The position numbers and the translations under genes were made by a program. Shown one piece after another: positions 43,901-57,389 of a stretch of DNA of 64,000 bases. The stretch covers positions 2,294,001-2,358,000 of the forward strand of contig NC_089430.1 in NCBI RefSeq assembly GCF_026210795.1, given 5' to 3'. This DNA is from Rhizophagus irregularis. Its lineage: Eukaryota; Glomeromycota; Glomeromycetes; Glomerales; Glomeraceae. Every line of letters begins with the position of its first letter. Position 1 is the stretch's first letter. The notes below the pieces were generated by a model. It was not told the origin of the DNA. It did not search any database and worked only from the letters and a program-made list of their open reading frames with translations.

Positions 43901-46615
43901 GTTTATTTACACAATACCGTCCTTATTCCGAAATTGGAATATTGCATGCAAGTCACTCACCTCTCTGAATCTGAATGTGCCTCGGCAACCAGCAGTATCC
44001 GTTCCTTGGTTAAACATAAGGCCAATTTTTCACGTGTACTCCCAGATTCTATTTTGTTTTTATCTCAAGGCTTGGGATTGATTAATTTATTTTTTCACCA
44101 ATCACAAACACATTTAACTAATTTGTTTTTATTAGCTAATTCTTCTTCTTTTTTTATGAAAAATTTATTTTTATATAGATTACGTTTAATTCAATTTTCT
44201 TTTTTGATTCCCATTTCTCCATTGTTAGTTAAAGATTGGACTTTATGGTCTAAACTTTTCGCTTTTAAACAGGATTATATCGCTTGCACTATTGCTCTCC
44301 TGACCACCACTCCCTTCAAGTTGTTGCGTTCACGACTTTCAACTTTGCCTGACCTTACTATATCCAACGGTCATACACCTTTATATGATGTTATGACTCC
44401 AAAAATTTTTATATCTTACTTCCGACGTCTTAGAAGTTTGCAACTTTATTACCTATCACAATTTATTACGCCTCAAGGAACCCATATGATTACTTGGAAC
44501 GTTTATCTATCCAATTTATCGAGCAAGAAAGGTCATCGTGTCCTCCTGCACAAATGGTTCAATGACATTCATCAACGCGTCACTACTCCAGGTTCCAATT
44601 CTCTCCTTTTGGATCGGTTTTCTTCTGATGCTATTCCTTCCAATATCGACTTGCTCCCCGCCTTTGGTTCCTCTCACAAATCCATGAAATGGATCGTAAC
44701 TTTGGATGATGATGGCTCTCCTCTTTTTGGAAAACAGCTCAGTAAATAACAATATTCCTGCAAGATTGTCCATTGGACCTCTGATTGTGTAACTCGACCT
44801 AATGATGTTATCACGCTTACTCCTTGTCCCGGTTGTTCTAAACATGTACCGGTTACCCATACTAAAAGCAATCCAACAGATGTTACTCCTTTATGTATCA
44901 TCCCAAAACTCTCTCCTCTTAGATCTTTACTTCTCCCAACAACGCAGGAGCGTATTAGACATGACACCACCAATATTACTTCTCCCTTTACTTGGGCGGA
45001 CCTTGACGAGACTGTAAGATCCTATTATGGTCGTTTGGACATTCAACCTAATTTTTCACAAGATGCTGTGGCTACTCTCCCTTCTCCTTCTCCTCCTCCC
45101 TCTTCGGGTTCGGCTGCCCCTCTTGCTTTTGCTGCCTTACCGTTAGCGACTCCTCCTGATAACCACTATTGTTTTTATACCGATGGTTCTTTAATTAACC
45201 TTGGCACTCCTGATGTTTCTATGGGTTGGTCTTGGGTTCAAGTCCTTGATGGCGCTGGCTTTTTCCAATCTATCGCTGCTCACGCTCATGGAATTATTCA
45301 CAATTGGCCTTCTTCTACAAGGGCTGAAATCGCCGCTATACATGCTGCTCTTACTGTGACTCCTCCCTTTTCAACGGTCACTATTCATACTGACTCTCAA
45401 TCTGCCATAAATGGTCTTCGTCTATGTGCTACTTCTTCTTATTCCAATAGTAGGCTTTATTACAAGACCACCAATTTTGAACTTTGGGCTATTATTGAAC
45501 GTCTCATTTCATCCAAATCTTTATCCGTCACTGCCGTTAAAGTGAAAGGTCACTCTGGTAATTTCTACAATGACTACGCGGACTCATTAGCCAACTCTGC
45601 GCATACTTCCTCTTCAGCAATTCTTCTTTCTGATCTGGATCAAGTATCTCCTCACGATTTCGTATTAAATTATGATGATGTTTTATGCGAATCTAACCCA
45701 CGACGCCTATTCAAGCAATATTCGCAAATGCTGTGGATGCATAGATTAACGCGTTTATCGCGATTTAACTTTACCATTGCTTTATCTTCCATCTCAGACT
45801 TCGTAATCTATTGGGATCTTACCTGGTCCACGTTAAATGCTGAACCTCAGCATGATGCTTCTTTTACTCGTGCTCATGCTTCCTCTCATCGAACCTTCAA
45901 ATTCAAACTCTTTTTGGAAGATTTACCTACCTTGGAACATCTTAAAAGAATCCGCCCGGACTTGTATATCGACATCTTATTATGTCGTTCATGCCTCGAC
46001 TCCAAGGAAGATTTCATGCACTTATTTATGTGCAAATGTAGACGAATCGCTATGGAACAGATTCTCCTCTCCTACCAACATCACTTTATTAACAAACTTC
46101 AAGAAGCTGGTGATCTTGTTAACAAAGATCCGTCTCTAATTATTAACAAATTTAAATCTCTTCCTTGTTGGTCCTTTTCCTCTTCAAATTGGACTTCATA
46201 TAGCCTTGTCCGTGGCTGCCTTCCGAAATCCTTTGTCACATTTTTTGAAGAACTTTCTATTCCACGAAATTCCGCGATGAAGGTTATCTCTGCTATCCAC
46301 AATCACTTTATCCAAAAGATCAGAAAACGAATTTGGCTACCGCGCTCCTATGATAAATCTAAATGGGAAGACGCGATGAATATTACTCATAAACTCAAAC
46401 TTTCTCGGCCTTCAAATTTGCCAAAGTCCATGTACTTACCTTTCTCAACTTTACCTCCTCCGACCCTTTCCGACGCCGCACGTGACTCCGACGTTGATTA
46501 TTTAAAGAACTTGATGAAATATGGTTTGCCTTGGTTTAATCACTATTCGGGTTTTATGGGTCGTCTAACGGTGCAACTTACTAACAGCTTTAGCAGGGTG
46601 GTGTGTCGATTTTAA
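40989..46615 (+). pseudogene. LINE ORF2, copy 3 (frameshift and nonsense)
   Basis: A one-base deletion in a C-rich run at 41091-41099 breaks the frame about 35 codons after the start, before the endonuclease. From there the frame is open to TAA at 44747-44749 (a Gln codon in LSKQQ), then open again through RNase H to the end. A local insertion near 42315 (PICRFLSICR) makes it slightly longer than its relatives. RT and RNase H catalytic residues are present. Confidence 0.88.
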
Positions 46616-47012
46616 CAATGGGCGCATTGTTCGTTAGTTTGTTTGCATAGTTGCTTCTTCTTAGGTTGGAATATATCTAGGCGGAGGATCAGGATAGTTT
46701 TAGTGTTATGCGATTTTTTCCTTTTTGAATTAATTTTATAGCTTTATTACCGTTTTGGAGACTATATAGTTTTGTTTTTAGTTAATTTTATTTTTCTTTT
46801 TTTGTACTTTGAAAATTTTATATTATTTTTGTAAGTTCGTTAAATAAATTTAATAAAGATAAAGGCTACTATGCCATGTTTGCCTTGATAAGGACTGATG
46901 ACTGATATATAGATCTCTTACCGCTGATCTATTGACCAAAAATTTTCGGAAAGAAAATTTTATATCTTCGTACTAACAACTCTTATATTTTACCCAACTT
47001 ATACCTTCTAAC

Positions 47013-49145
47013 ATGTCTAGAAACCTTGCTAGAAGAGGTGGCGGCAGCTATAACCCTAACAGTAATAAGGCTGCTCGTCAAGAAAAGAAAAATAATAAAA
47101 AACAACTCTCCGATAACTCTGGTTCTGATAGTGATAATAATTCTCAAAAACGTTCCCGTATACTTACAAAAGACTCCATGGATGAAGACTATGAAGATTT
47201 CGTTGCCGACGCGCCAGCTGACGGTGGTTTAGTTGGTTCAACTTCGACCGCTATTCCTCAACAAAATAATTCCCGCAGCACCACCCAAGAAAATACTCAA
47301 GCTTCTTCCCCGAATAATTCTGCTGCGCCTACTGCGCCTGGCCAAGACGCGTCCTCTGGAGCTAACGCGTCTATTTATGCACCTCGAAACAAAGAAATTA
47401 ACTCATCCCCTAACGCGTCCCCTAATATGGACGTAAATGATGATACATCGCCCGATCAGGCTGTCAATCCCTCCCCTACTATTACCATTAATCGTCAAGA
47501 TTTCCTGGCTGCGGCTGTGCCCAACTCCGCTCCCCAAACTCTTGAGAACCTTAAAACTAATAAGGCAATCATTGATGCCGTTAACAATTTGTTTTTAGAA
47601 ACATATGAATTATATACCGGCCGGGCTCGTATGACTGGTTCAGGGGACGCTAAACGTCTCATCATTCACTTCCATACTGCGGAGGCTCGAGACTTGTGTA
47701 TTGGTTCTACACACTCCGATTTTCCAGACCTACAATTCCACTTGTACGATCCCAAACAGCTCCGGTCCGATGAAGACCTCCGTGCAATCCAAGTCACGGA
47801 TATACCGTTCTTCATTACTAAACCCCAACTACAATCCTATTTCAAGAAATTTGGCAATCTGCTATCCCTTCATCTCTATTCAAGGAAAGGTGCCAAAATG
47901 CAACAAGCCCGCATCATTTATGATCATGCCGATGCCATCGCCCATTTTACCACCCAGTGGGCAGTTTATTGTTTTTCCACCTGTTTGCGCGTTACTCCCT
48001 GTCACTATTCAGTGGATCAAAAAGCTGCTCGTCGTGAATTTGTTGCTGTCCTCTCTGGACTCCCTGCTAACACTAAAGATATCCATCTCGCTCCGTTAGT
48101 TAAAGAACATGGAGCTAAAGCTATTAACATTCCTCTTTCTCTAAACTCCTATAAACCTAAACCATGGGCTTATGTTACTTTCAATTCACAAGCGACAATG
48201 GATGCCGCTATGGAACAAACAATTGGATTCCAAGGTCGTACTCTTCGGTGGGGTACTTCCAATGATTCGAAAGCCCTCTGCCACAGATGTGGTAAGCTCG
48301 GTTGTGCTCCTACCTCCTGCCCGCTCAATCAACGCCGCGGACGCTCACGTACACGCGACCCTGTTGCCGCCCTTAAAGAACGTTTCAACATTGGCCAAAG
48401 ACCTGCTCAACAAAAAGCTCCGCGTAATAATTCTCAGTCTCGCTCTCGCTCTAAATCCCGAGATCGTTCTGCCTCTGCTCAACGTCCGAATTCAAACTCT
48501 AACCGCTCTAATAATAATAATAATAGCTCTAACAATACTAAACCCTCCTCCTCTGGTCCAGTTAACTCCTCCTCAACTGCTCATAGACGCACGCCTTCCA
48601 ATAATCGAAAAGGCAAAGATAGATCTGTTTCTTTTTTGTCCAATGCTCGTGCTCCACTCCCGGATCCGAATTCTCCTAATGCTCTTGAGGCTGCCCTTAA
48701 GATTCTTAATGTTTTAAAGAATCTCCAACAAGATGTTGCTCGTGTGGAATCCCGCATCTCAAATCTTGAACTTAACAATCAACGGTTATCTGCTATTGAA
48801 GCCCATTTAGGCATCAATCCTCCCTCCGCTCCTGTTGTCAATTCTGAACCTGATCGGATGGAAGAAGACCCTCCTGAAACTACTGGTATCTTAATCCCAC
48901 ATCCCAATGCTCCCTTATCTTCTGGTGCAAAGAATTCCTCTTCCCCCAAATCTACACTCAATAATGTTCCGCACTCAACTCTTACATCCACTTCTACCCC
49001 TTCCCCGCAAGAAGAATTGAACTCGGTTATTCAAGATCAAAAAGCGATTAAAGATACTTTGCAATCGCTCACTGGTTCCATTCAAGGTTTTATCGCTTCT
49101 CTTGGTGGTTCTCCCTCCGATCGAGCTTCAGCTCCTTCGCAATAA
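47013..49145 (+). CDS. LINE ORF1 protein, copy 4
   Basis: 710 aa, intact, same domain order as copy 1. Small changes include AHFTTQW in the first RRM-like fold (His for Arg) and a shorter Asn-rich stretch. It is one of three open ORF1s in the array, so RNP formation in trans for broken copies is conceivable. Confidence 0.88.
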   Translation: MSRNLARRGGGSYNPNSNKAARQEKKNNKKQLSDNSGSDSDNNSQKRSRILTKDSMDEDYEDFVADAPADGGLVGSTSTAIPQQNNSRSTTQENTQASSPNNSAAPTAPGQDASSGANASIYAPRNKEINSSPNASPNMDVNDDTSPDQAVNPSPTITINRQDFLAAAVPNSAPQTLENLKTNKAIIDAVNNLFLETYELYTGRARMTGSGDAKRLIIHFHTAEARDLCIGSTHSDFPDLQFHLYDPKQLRSDEDLRAIQVTDIPFFITKPQLQSYFKKFGNLLSLHLYSRKGAKMQQARIIYDHADAIAHFTTQWAVYCFSTCLRVTPCHYSVDQKAARREFVAVLSGLPANTKDIHLAPLVKEHGAKAINIPLSLNSYKPKPWAYVTFNSQATMDAAMEQTIGFQGRTLRWGTSNDSKALCHRCGKLGCAPTSCPLNQRRGRSRTRDPVAALKERFNIGQRPAQQKAPRNNSQSRSRSKSRDRSASAQRPNSNSNRSNNNNNSSNNTKPSSSGPVNSSSTAHRRTPSNNRKGKDRSVSFLSNARAPLPDPNSPNALEAALKILNVLKNLQQDVARVESRISNLELNNQRLSAIEAHLGINPPSAPVVNSEPDRMEEDPPETTGILIPHPNAPLSSGAKNSSSPKSTLNNVPHSTLTSTSTPSPQEELNSVIQDQKAIKDTLQSLTGSIQGFIASLGGSPSDRASAPSQ

Positions 49146-49192
49146 CTGATTTCTCAACTCTCCTCCCCGTTTATAATTATCATTGTGTTCTA

Positions 49193-52100
49193 ATGACTGA
49201 CAATTTTGATTATGATACGTTTGTTCGAAACCCCCCCAACTCTGTAGATATTTATAATTTTTCAGCACATGAATCTTTATTTACTACCTTAAATGTTTCT
49301 CCTATCCCTAATTCTTTTAATATTTCATCCTTTAATGTTAATGGTCTTCGCCATAATAGTCAAGTTAAAATTGAACAAATTTCAAACTTTTTCAACCTCA
49401 AACATATTTCCTTTGGTGGTATCGTAGATACCCATTTATTCCCCAAACGAATTCATTTTTTATTTAAACGCCTTCCTAATTATACTGTCTTTTCATCTGA
49501 TATTGATAAAACTAAACCAGTTAAATCTACTGGCGGCGTTTCCCTTTTTATTGAAAAATCCCTTCCTTCCCATGTACAAGATTTTGTTTCACATTCATCA
49601 CGCATTTTATCTATTGACCTTTATTTTAAAGGCAACATTAAATTGCGTATTTTTGTTATATATATCCCTCCTATTTCTGATTCTAAATTACGATCTGAAA
49701 CTATTGATCTCCTTTTACAATTATTAGTGCAAACTAAACAACAAAATTTTTATCACGCCATTTGTGGCGATTTTAATATGCACTTAGATACTTATTATCC
49801 TATTTATTTTAACCGCCCTTTTGTTGCTTCTCAACGGTCTTATCGTTTGTTGCATCATCTTTTATCTCATGGTTATGAAGAAACCATTCCTGTTAATGCT
49901 TCTGATTCCCTAGGCACCTTCCACCGTGATGACCAGATTACTCGCATAAACTATGTTTGGTCTTGCCCAATGCTAAAAAGCTTTGCTCTCACTTCCTACA
50001 TATTCGACGCCCATGATACCTGCTCTTCTGATCACAATCCTATCATCACGTATTTTGATGATTCACTCTTGGCTGCGTCTATCAAGGTTGCTCGTGCTAA
50101 ACAACTTCAACGCCGAACTCGCCGCATTTTCAAATTTGATTCAGTCACTACTCAACAATGGGAATCTTTTTCCACTCACACTGACTCATTTTGCGACGTT
50201 CTTCCTTCTACTTTTTCAACATGGCACATCAATCAACAATGTGAATACTTACATTCTCGTATTGTGAAAGCTGCTAATGCTTCTCTTCCATCTGTCACGG
50301 TCGGTAATCAACACACACCTACGGTGCCTAAAGATTTGGAAAATTTAACTCAACATTATCGTTTCCTCAGCCGTCTTTTGCATTCGATACGCTTATTGCG
50401 CAAATATCCTTCCACATATTTTAATAGATATGAACATGTTTGGTCCATTCATTTCATTCGACTTCAGAAAATTCTTCATCTTTATAAGAAGGTTATTCCT
50501 TCCCCCCTATTTTACCTACTTCTTTAACCACATGTAGGCAAAACGGTTTTAATTCTTTATTAGAATCCTTAAAGACTATTTCCAGTGCCCTTTATGGCCT
50601 CCTTCTTCTTAAAGAAAAAGATTTTCAAGATTCTCCATTCGTGCCAAATTGGATGATAGGGACAACAATTTTGAATCTGATATTTCCTCATTCATTAATT
50701 CAGCTCTCTCAAGGACTCGACGTCGTATCACTTTGGATCGTATCTTTATCGACCACCCTACACAACCTAAACTTCTAACGGACCTGCATGATATTGATGA
50801 CGCTATTATCAACCACTTCCAGAATTCCGTACCTATTAAATCATCTCCTCCTGATAACATTTCAGCTCTTCCTGAAAAATGGTCTTCTGCTTATCGCCCT
50901 ATGGATGATGTGAATTCTTCTATTTATGATTCTTTGTTGAATCCTCCTACTCTTGAAGAATGGTTGTCTACGGTCTCTTCTATGCCTAACGACAAAGCTC
51001 CTGGTCCTTCTATGATTACTTATGAGATGCTTAAGCATCTGGGTTCAAACGTTTCTGCTCTGGTTTTAATCCTGGTCCAATCATGTTTCCACACTGCAGA
51101 CATTCCTGATTTATGGCGTCAAGCTATGGTTTTCCCTATCTCTAAACCTCACGAATGGAAATGTCAACTCAAGAATACAAGACCTATTACTTTACTTGAA
51201 GTAATTAGAAAATCTTTGGTCAAACTCTTTTATAATCGTCTCACTTCCATTTTGGCTTCGAATGAAGTTCTCAAAGGAGGAAACTTCGCCGGTCTCCCTG
51301 GTGGTTCTTGTCGCGACCCTATTGTCGTCCTGGAATCTATTATCCATGATGCTCATGTCAACAAATCGCCGCTTTGGATCCTTTCACAAAATATTTCGAA
51401 GGCTTTCGACTCGGTTGATCTCAAGATGTTGCATTTTGCTTTAGAACGCATTAAACTTCCTGCTTCTGCTACCAAGTTTATTTTATCCCTTTTTATGAAA
51501 CGCTCTAATCGCGTTTTTACTGCTCATGGAACTACACCTTCTTACCGCGTTCGTATTGGTATAGATCAAGGCGAAGTTATCTTTCCTTTACTCTGGGTTA
51601 TATATATAGACCCTTTATTGACTGTTCTTAAGAATGAAATGATGGATCCATATATACTTCATGCTCCTTCTTTATCTAATCCCTTGGCTGCGACAAGTCC
51701 AGATGGATTACGCATCAACAACTTGGTCTTTATGGACGATTCCACTTTAATTTCGTCATCTAAATCTGGAATGGAATCGATGCTTTCTATTATGAAAGAA
51801 TTTTATCAGATCAATAATACTTCCGCTAATCACAACAAATATGTTTTAATTACTAATTCGTTGCCTCCCACTTCAGCTCCTTCGCCTTCTCCAGTCGTGT
51901 TTGACTTGCAATTATCTGGACTGAACAAAGTTCCTTCCATTTCTATTGTGCCTATTTCCATGAATAGTTCTTTCCGCTTCCTGGGCATCTGGTTCAATGT
52001 CGCTGGATCTCGTGATTTTGTCAGAAAGCAAGTTGCTCGAGAATGTAACTCTTTCGCTACTACCGTTCGTCCTGCCAAATTATCTGCTAAACAAGTAGTT

Positions 52101-54812
52101 TATTTACACAACACTGTCCTTATTCCGAAATTGGAATATCGCATGCAAGTCACTCACCTCTCTGAATCTGAATGTGCCTCGGCAACCAGCAGTATCCGTT
52201 CCTTGGTTAAACATAAGGCCAATTTTTCACGTGTACTCCCAGATTCCATTTTGTTTTTATCTCAAGGCTTGGGATTGATCAATTTATTTTTTCACCAATC
52301 ACAAACACATTTAACTAATTTGTTTATATTGGCTAATTATTCTTCTTTTTTTATGAAAAATTTATTTTTATATAGATTACGTTTAATTCAATTTTCTTTT
52401 TTGATTCCCATTTCTCCATTGTTAGTTAAAGATTGGACTTTATGGTCTAAACTTTTCGCTTTTAAACAGGATTATATCGCTTGCACTATTGCTCTCCTGA
52501 CCACCACTCCTTTCAAGTTGTCACGTTCTCGATTTTTAACCTCGTCTGACCTCACCGTACCTGATGGTCACACGCCTTTATTTGAAGTGATGACTCCAAA
52601 AATTTTTATATCTTACTTCCGACGTCTAAGAAGTTTGCAACTCTATTACCTATCTCAATTCATCACGCCTCAAGGAACCCATATGATCACTTGGAATGTT
52701 TATTTATCCAATCTATCAAGTAGGAAAGGCCATCGAGTCCTCCCGCATAAATGGTTCAATGACATCCACCAATGCGTCACTGTTCCAAATTCCAATTCTC
52801 TGCTCTTGGATCAATTTTCTTCTGAAGCTATCCCTTCAAACATTGATTTGGCTCCAGCCTTTGGCTCCTCTAGAAAATCCATGAAATGGATCGTGACTTT
52901 AAACGAAGATGGCTCTCCTCTTTTTGGAAAACAACTTAGCAAACAACAATATTCCTGCAAGATTGTCCATTGGACCTCTGATTGTGTGACTCGACCTAAT
53001 GATATTATCACGCTTACTCCTTGTCCCGGTTGTTCCAAACATGTACCGGTTACCCATACTAAAAGCAACCCAACAGATGTTACTCCTCTATGTATCATCC
53101 CAAAACTTTCTCCTCTTAGATCTTTACTTCTCCCAACAACGCAGGAGCGTATTAGACATGACACCACCACTATTACTTCTCCTTTTACCTGGGCGGACCT
53201 TGACGAGATTGTAAGATCCTATTATGGTCGTTTGGACATTCTACCTAATTTTTCACAAGAAGATGTGGTTACTCTCCCTTCTCCTTCTCCTTCTCCCTCC
53301 TTGGGTTCAGCTGCCTCTCTTGCTTTTGCTGCCTCACCGTTAGCGACTCCTCCTGATAATCATTATTGTTTTTATACTGATGGTTCTTTAATTAACCTTG
53401 GCACTCCTGATGTTTCTATGGGTTGGTCTTGGGTACAAGTCCTTGATGGCGCTGGTTTTTTCCAATCTATCGCTGCTCACGCTCATGGAATTTTTCACAA
53501 TTGGCCTTCTTCTACAAGAGCTGAAATCGCCGCTATACATGCTGCTCTTACAGTCACTCCTCCGTTTTCAACGGTTACTATTCATACTGACTCTCAATCT
53601 GCCATAGATGGTTTTCGTCTATGTGCTACCTTTTCTTATTCCAATAGTAGGCTTTATTACAAGACCACCAATTTTGAACTCTGGGCTATTATTGAACGTC
53701 TCATTTCCTCCAAATCTTTATCCGTCACGGCTATTAAAGTGAAAGGTCACTCTGGTAATTTCTATAATGACTACGCGGACTCTCTGGCCAACTCTGCGCA
53801 TACTTCTTCTTCAGCAATTCTTCTTTCTGATCTGGATCAAGTATCTCCTCACGATTTCTTATTAAAATATGATGATATTTTATGCGAATCCAACCCACGA
53901 CGCCTATTTAAGCAATATTCGCAAATGCTGTGGATGCATAGATTAACGCGTTTATCGCGTTTTAACTTTACCATTGCTTTATCCTCTATCTCAGATTTCG
54001 TGATTGATTGGGATCTTACCTGGTTCTCGCTAAATTCTGAACCTCAGCATGATGCTTCATTTACTCGTGCTCATGCTTCCTTTCATCGCACCTTCAAATT
54101 CAAACTCTTTTTGGAAGATTTGCCTACCTTGAAACATCTTAAAAGAATTCGCCCGGACTTGTATATTGACATCTTATTGTGTCATTCGTGCCTTGACTCC
54201 AAGGAAGATTTCATGCACTTGTTTATGTGCAAATGTAGACGAATCGCTATGGAACAGATTCTCCTCTCCTACCAACATCACTTTATCAACAAACTTCAAG
54301 AAGCTGGTGATCTCGTTAAGAAATATTCCTCTTTAATTATTAACAAATTTAAATCTCTTCCTTGTTGGTCCTTTTCTTCTTCAAATTGGACTTCATATAG
54401 CCTTGTCCGTGGCTGCCTTCCGAAATCCTTTGTCGAATTCTTTGAAGAACTTTCTATTCCACGTAACTCTGCGATGAAGGTTATCTCTGCTATCCACAAT
54501 CACTTTATCCAAAAGATTAGAAAACGAATTTGGCTACCGCGCTCCTATGATAAATCTAAATGGGAAGACACGATGAATATTACTCATAAACTCAAACTTT
54601 CTCGGCCTTCAAATTTGCCAAAGTCTACGTACTTACCTTTCTCAACTTTACCTCCTCCGACCCTTTCCGACGCCGCACGTGCCTCCGACGTTGATTATTT
54701 AAAGAACTCGATGAAATATGGTTTGCCTTGGTTTAATCACTATTCGGGTTTTATGGGTCGTCTAACGGTGCAACTTACTAACAGCTTTAGCAGGGTGGTG
54801 TGTCGATTTTAA
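49193..54812 (+). pseudogene. LINE ORF2, copy 4 (two frameshifts; RT motif A Asp lost)
   Basis: Frames: 49193 to about 50505, a shifted middle part, then about 50635 to 54812. Single bases are missing in a C run at about 50500-50508 and near 50631-50636. RT motif A reads SQNISKAFDSV: the first Asp, the metal-binding residue that aligns with the catalytic Asp of other RTs, is Asn (51390-51392). So this RT would be inactive even with frames restored. FMDDS and the RNase H residues are intact. Confidence 0.9.
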
Positions 54813-55204
54813 CAATGGGCGCATTGTTCGTTGGTTTGTTTGCATAGTTGCCTCTTCTTAGGTTGAAATATATTTAGGCGGGGGATCAGGATAGTTTTAA
54901 TGTTATGCGATTTTTCTTTTTGAATTATTTTATAGCTTTATTACTGTTTTGGAGACTATATAGTTTTGTTTTTAGTTAATTTTATTTTTCTTTTTTGTAC
55001 TTTGAAAATTTTATTTTATTTTTGTAAGTTCGTTGAATAAATTTAATAAAGATAAAGGCTACTATGCCATATTTGCCTTGATAAGGACTGATAAGGACTG
55101 ATAGATCTCTTACCACCGATCTATTGACCAAAAATTTTCGGAAAGAAAATTTTATATCTTCGTACTAACAACTCTTATATTTTACCCAACTCATACCTTC
55201 TAAC

Positions 55205-57342
55205 ATGTCTAGAAACCTTGCTAGAAGAGGTGGCGGCAGCTATAATCCCAACAGTAATAAGGCTGCTCGTCAAGAAAAGAAAAATAATAAAAAACAGCTC
55301 TCTGATAACTCTGGTTCTGATAGTGATAATAATTCTCAAAAACGTTCCTGTATACTTACAAAAGACTTCATGGATGAAGACTATGAAGATTTCGTTGCTG
55401 ACGCGCCGGCTGACGGTGGTTTAGTTGGTTCAACTTCGACCGCTATTCCTCAACAAAATAATTCCCGCAGCACCTCTCAAGAAAATACTCAAGCTTCTAC
55501 CCCGAATAATTCTGCTGTGCCTACTGCGCCTGGCCAAGACGCGTCCTCTGGAGCTAACGCGTCTATTCATGCACCTCGAAACAAAGAAAATAACTCATCC
55601 CCTAACGCGTCCCTTAATATGGACGTAAATGATGGTACATTGCCCGATCAGGCTATCGATCCCTCCCCTACTATTACTATTAATCGTCAAGATTTCCTGG
55701 CTGCGGCTTCGCCCAACTCTGCTCCCCAAACTCTTGAGAAACTTAAAACTAATAAGGCAATCATTGATGCCGTCAACAATTTATTTTTAGAAACCTATGA
55801 ATCGTACACCGGTCGGGCTCGTATGACTGGTTCAGGGGACGCTAAACGTCTCATCATTCATTTTCACACTGCGGAGGCTCGTGACTTGTGTGTTGGTAGC
55901 ACACACTCTGATTTTCCGGACCTACAATTCCATCTGTACGATTCCAAACAACTCCGGTCCGATGAAGACCTCCGTGCCATTCAAGTTACAGATATACCGT
56001 TCTTTATTACTAAACCGCAGCTCCAATCCTACTTCAAGAAATTTGGCAATTTGCTATCCCTTCATCTTTATTCAAGGAAAGGTGCCAAAATGCAACAAGC
56101 ACGCATTGTTTACGATCATGCTGATGCTATTTCCCGTTTTACGACCCAATGGGCAGTCTACTGTTTTTCCACTTGTTTACGTGTTACTCCCTGTTATTAT
56201 TCTGTGGAGCATAAAGCTGCTCGTCGTGAATTCGTTGCAATTCTCTCTGGTCTCCCTGCTAACACTAAAGATATCCACCTCGCTCCGTTAGTCAAAGAAC
56301 ATGGAGCCAAAGCTATTGACATTCCTCTTTCCCTAAATTCGTATAAACCTAAGCCTTGGGCTTATGTTACTTTAACTCACAAGAGACAATGGACGCCGCT
56401 ATAGAACAAACTATTGGTTTCCAAGGTCGTACTCTGCGATGGGGTACATCCAATGATTCGAAAGCCCTTTGCCACAGATGTGGCAAACTAGGTTGTGCTC
56501 CTACCTCCTGCCCACTCAATCAACGTCGCGGTCATTCGCGTACACGTGACCCTGTTGCTGCCCTTAAAGAACGTTTCAACATTGGCCAACGACCTGCTCA
56601 GCAAAGAACTCTGCATAATAATTTTCAGTCTCGATCTCGATCGAAATCTCGGGATCGTTCTGTCTCTGCTCAGCGTTCTAATTCAAATCCTAATCGTCCT
56701 AATAATAACGATAATAACAATAATAACAATAACATTACTAAACCCTCCTCTGGTTTAGTTAACTCCTCTTCATCTGCTCATGGACGTACACCTTCCAATA
56801 ATCGAAAAGGCAAAGATAGATCTGTTTCCTTTTCATCCAATGCTCGTGCTCCACTCCCAGACTCAAATACTTCTAATGCCCTTGAGGCTGCCCTTAAGAT
56901 ACTTAACGTATTGCAAACTCTTCAACAAGACGTTGCACGAGTGGAATCCCGCATTTCATCCCTTGAACTTAACAACTAACGACTTTCTGCTATAGAAGCT
57001 CATTTAGGCATCAATCCTCCCTCCGCACCTGTTGTCAATTCTGAACCTGATCGGATGGAAGAAGACCCTCCTGAAACTACTGGTACCTTAATCCCACATC
57101 CTAATGCTCCCTTATCTTCTGGTGCAAAGAATTCCTCTTCCCCCAAATCTACATCCAACAATGCTCCACACTCTGCTCCCGCTTCCACTTCTACCTCTTT
57201 CCCGCAAGACGAATTGAACTCAGTTATTCAAGATCAAAAAGCGATTAAAGATACTTTACAATCGCTCACTGGTTCCATTCAAGGTTTTATTGCTTCTCTT
57301 GGTGGTTCTCCCTCCGATCGAGCTTCAGCTCCTTCGCAATAA
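55205..57342 (+). pseudogene. LINE ORF1, copy 5 (frameshift and nonsense)
   Basis: One base is missing at about 56371-56378 within the second RRM-like fold (after AYVT), and a Gln codon in the C-terminal helix (NNQRLS) is TAA at 56977-56979. The zinc knuckle and RS region lie in the shifted frame and are otherwise well preserved. Confidence 0.88.
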
Positions 57343-57389
57343 CTGATTTCTCAACTCTCCTCCCCGTACTTTATTATCACAGTGTTCTA

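Larger units (their letters stand above)
38703..46908 (+). mobile_element. LINE copy 3
   Basis: About 8.2 kb, starting right after the tail of element X. ORF1 has one nonsense mutation and ORF2 one frameshift and one nonsense mutation. The 5' half is closest to copy 1, while the RNase H region and 3' UTR are nearly identical to copy 2, so this copy is a mosaic. Confidence 0.92.
46909..55099 (+). mobile_element. LINE copy 4
   Basis: About 8.2 kb, abutting copy 3 through ACTGATGACTGATATATAGATC. ORF1 is intact; ORF2 has two one-base deletions and an RT active-site substitution. The 3' UTR is of the copy 1/5 subtype. The tail is a clean doublet of TGATAAGGAC followed at once by copy 5. Confidence 0.92.
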
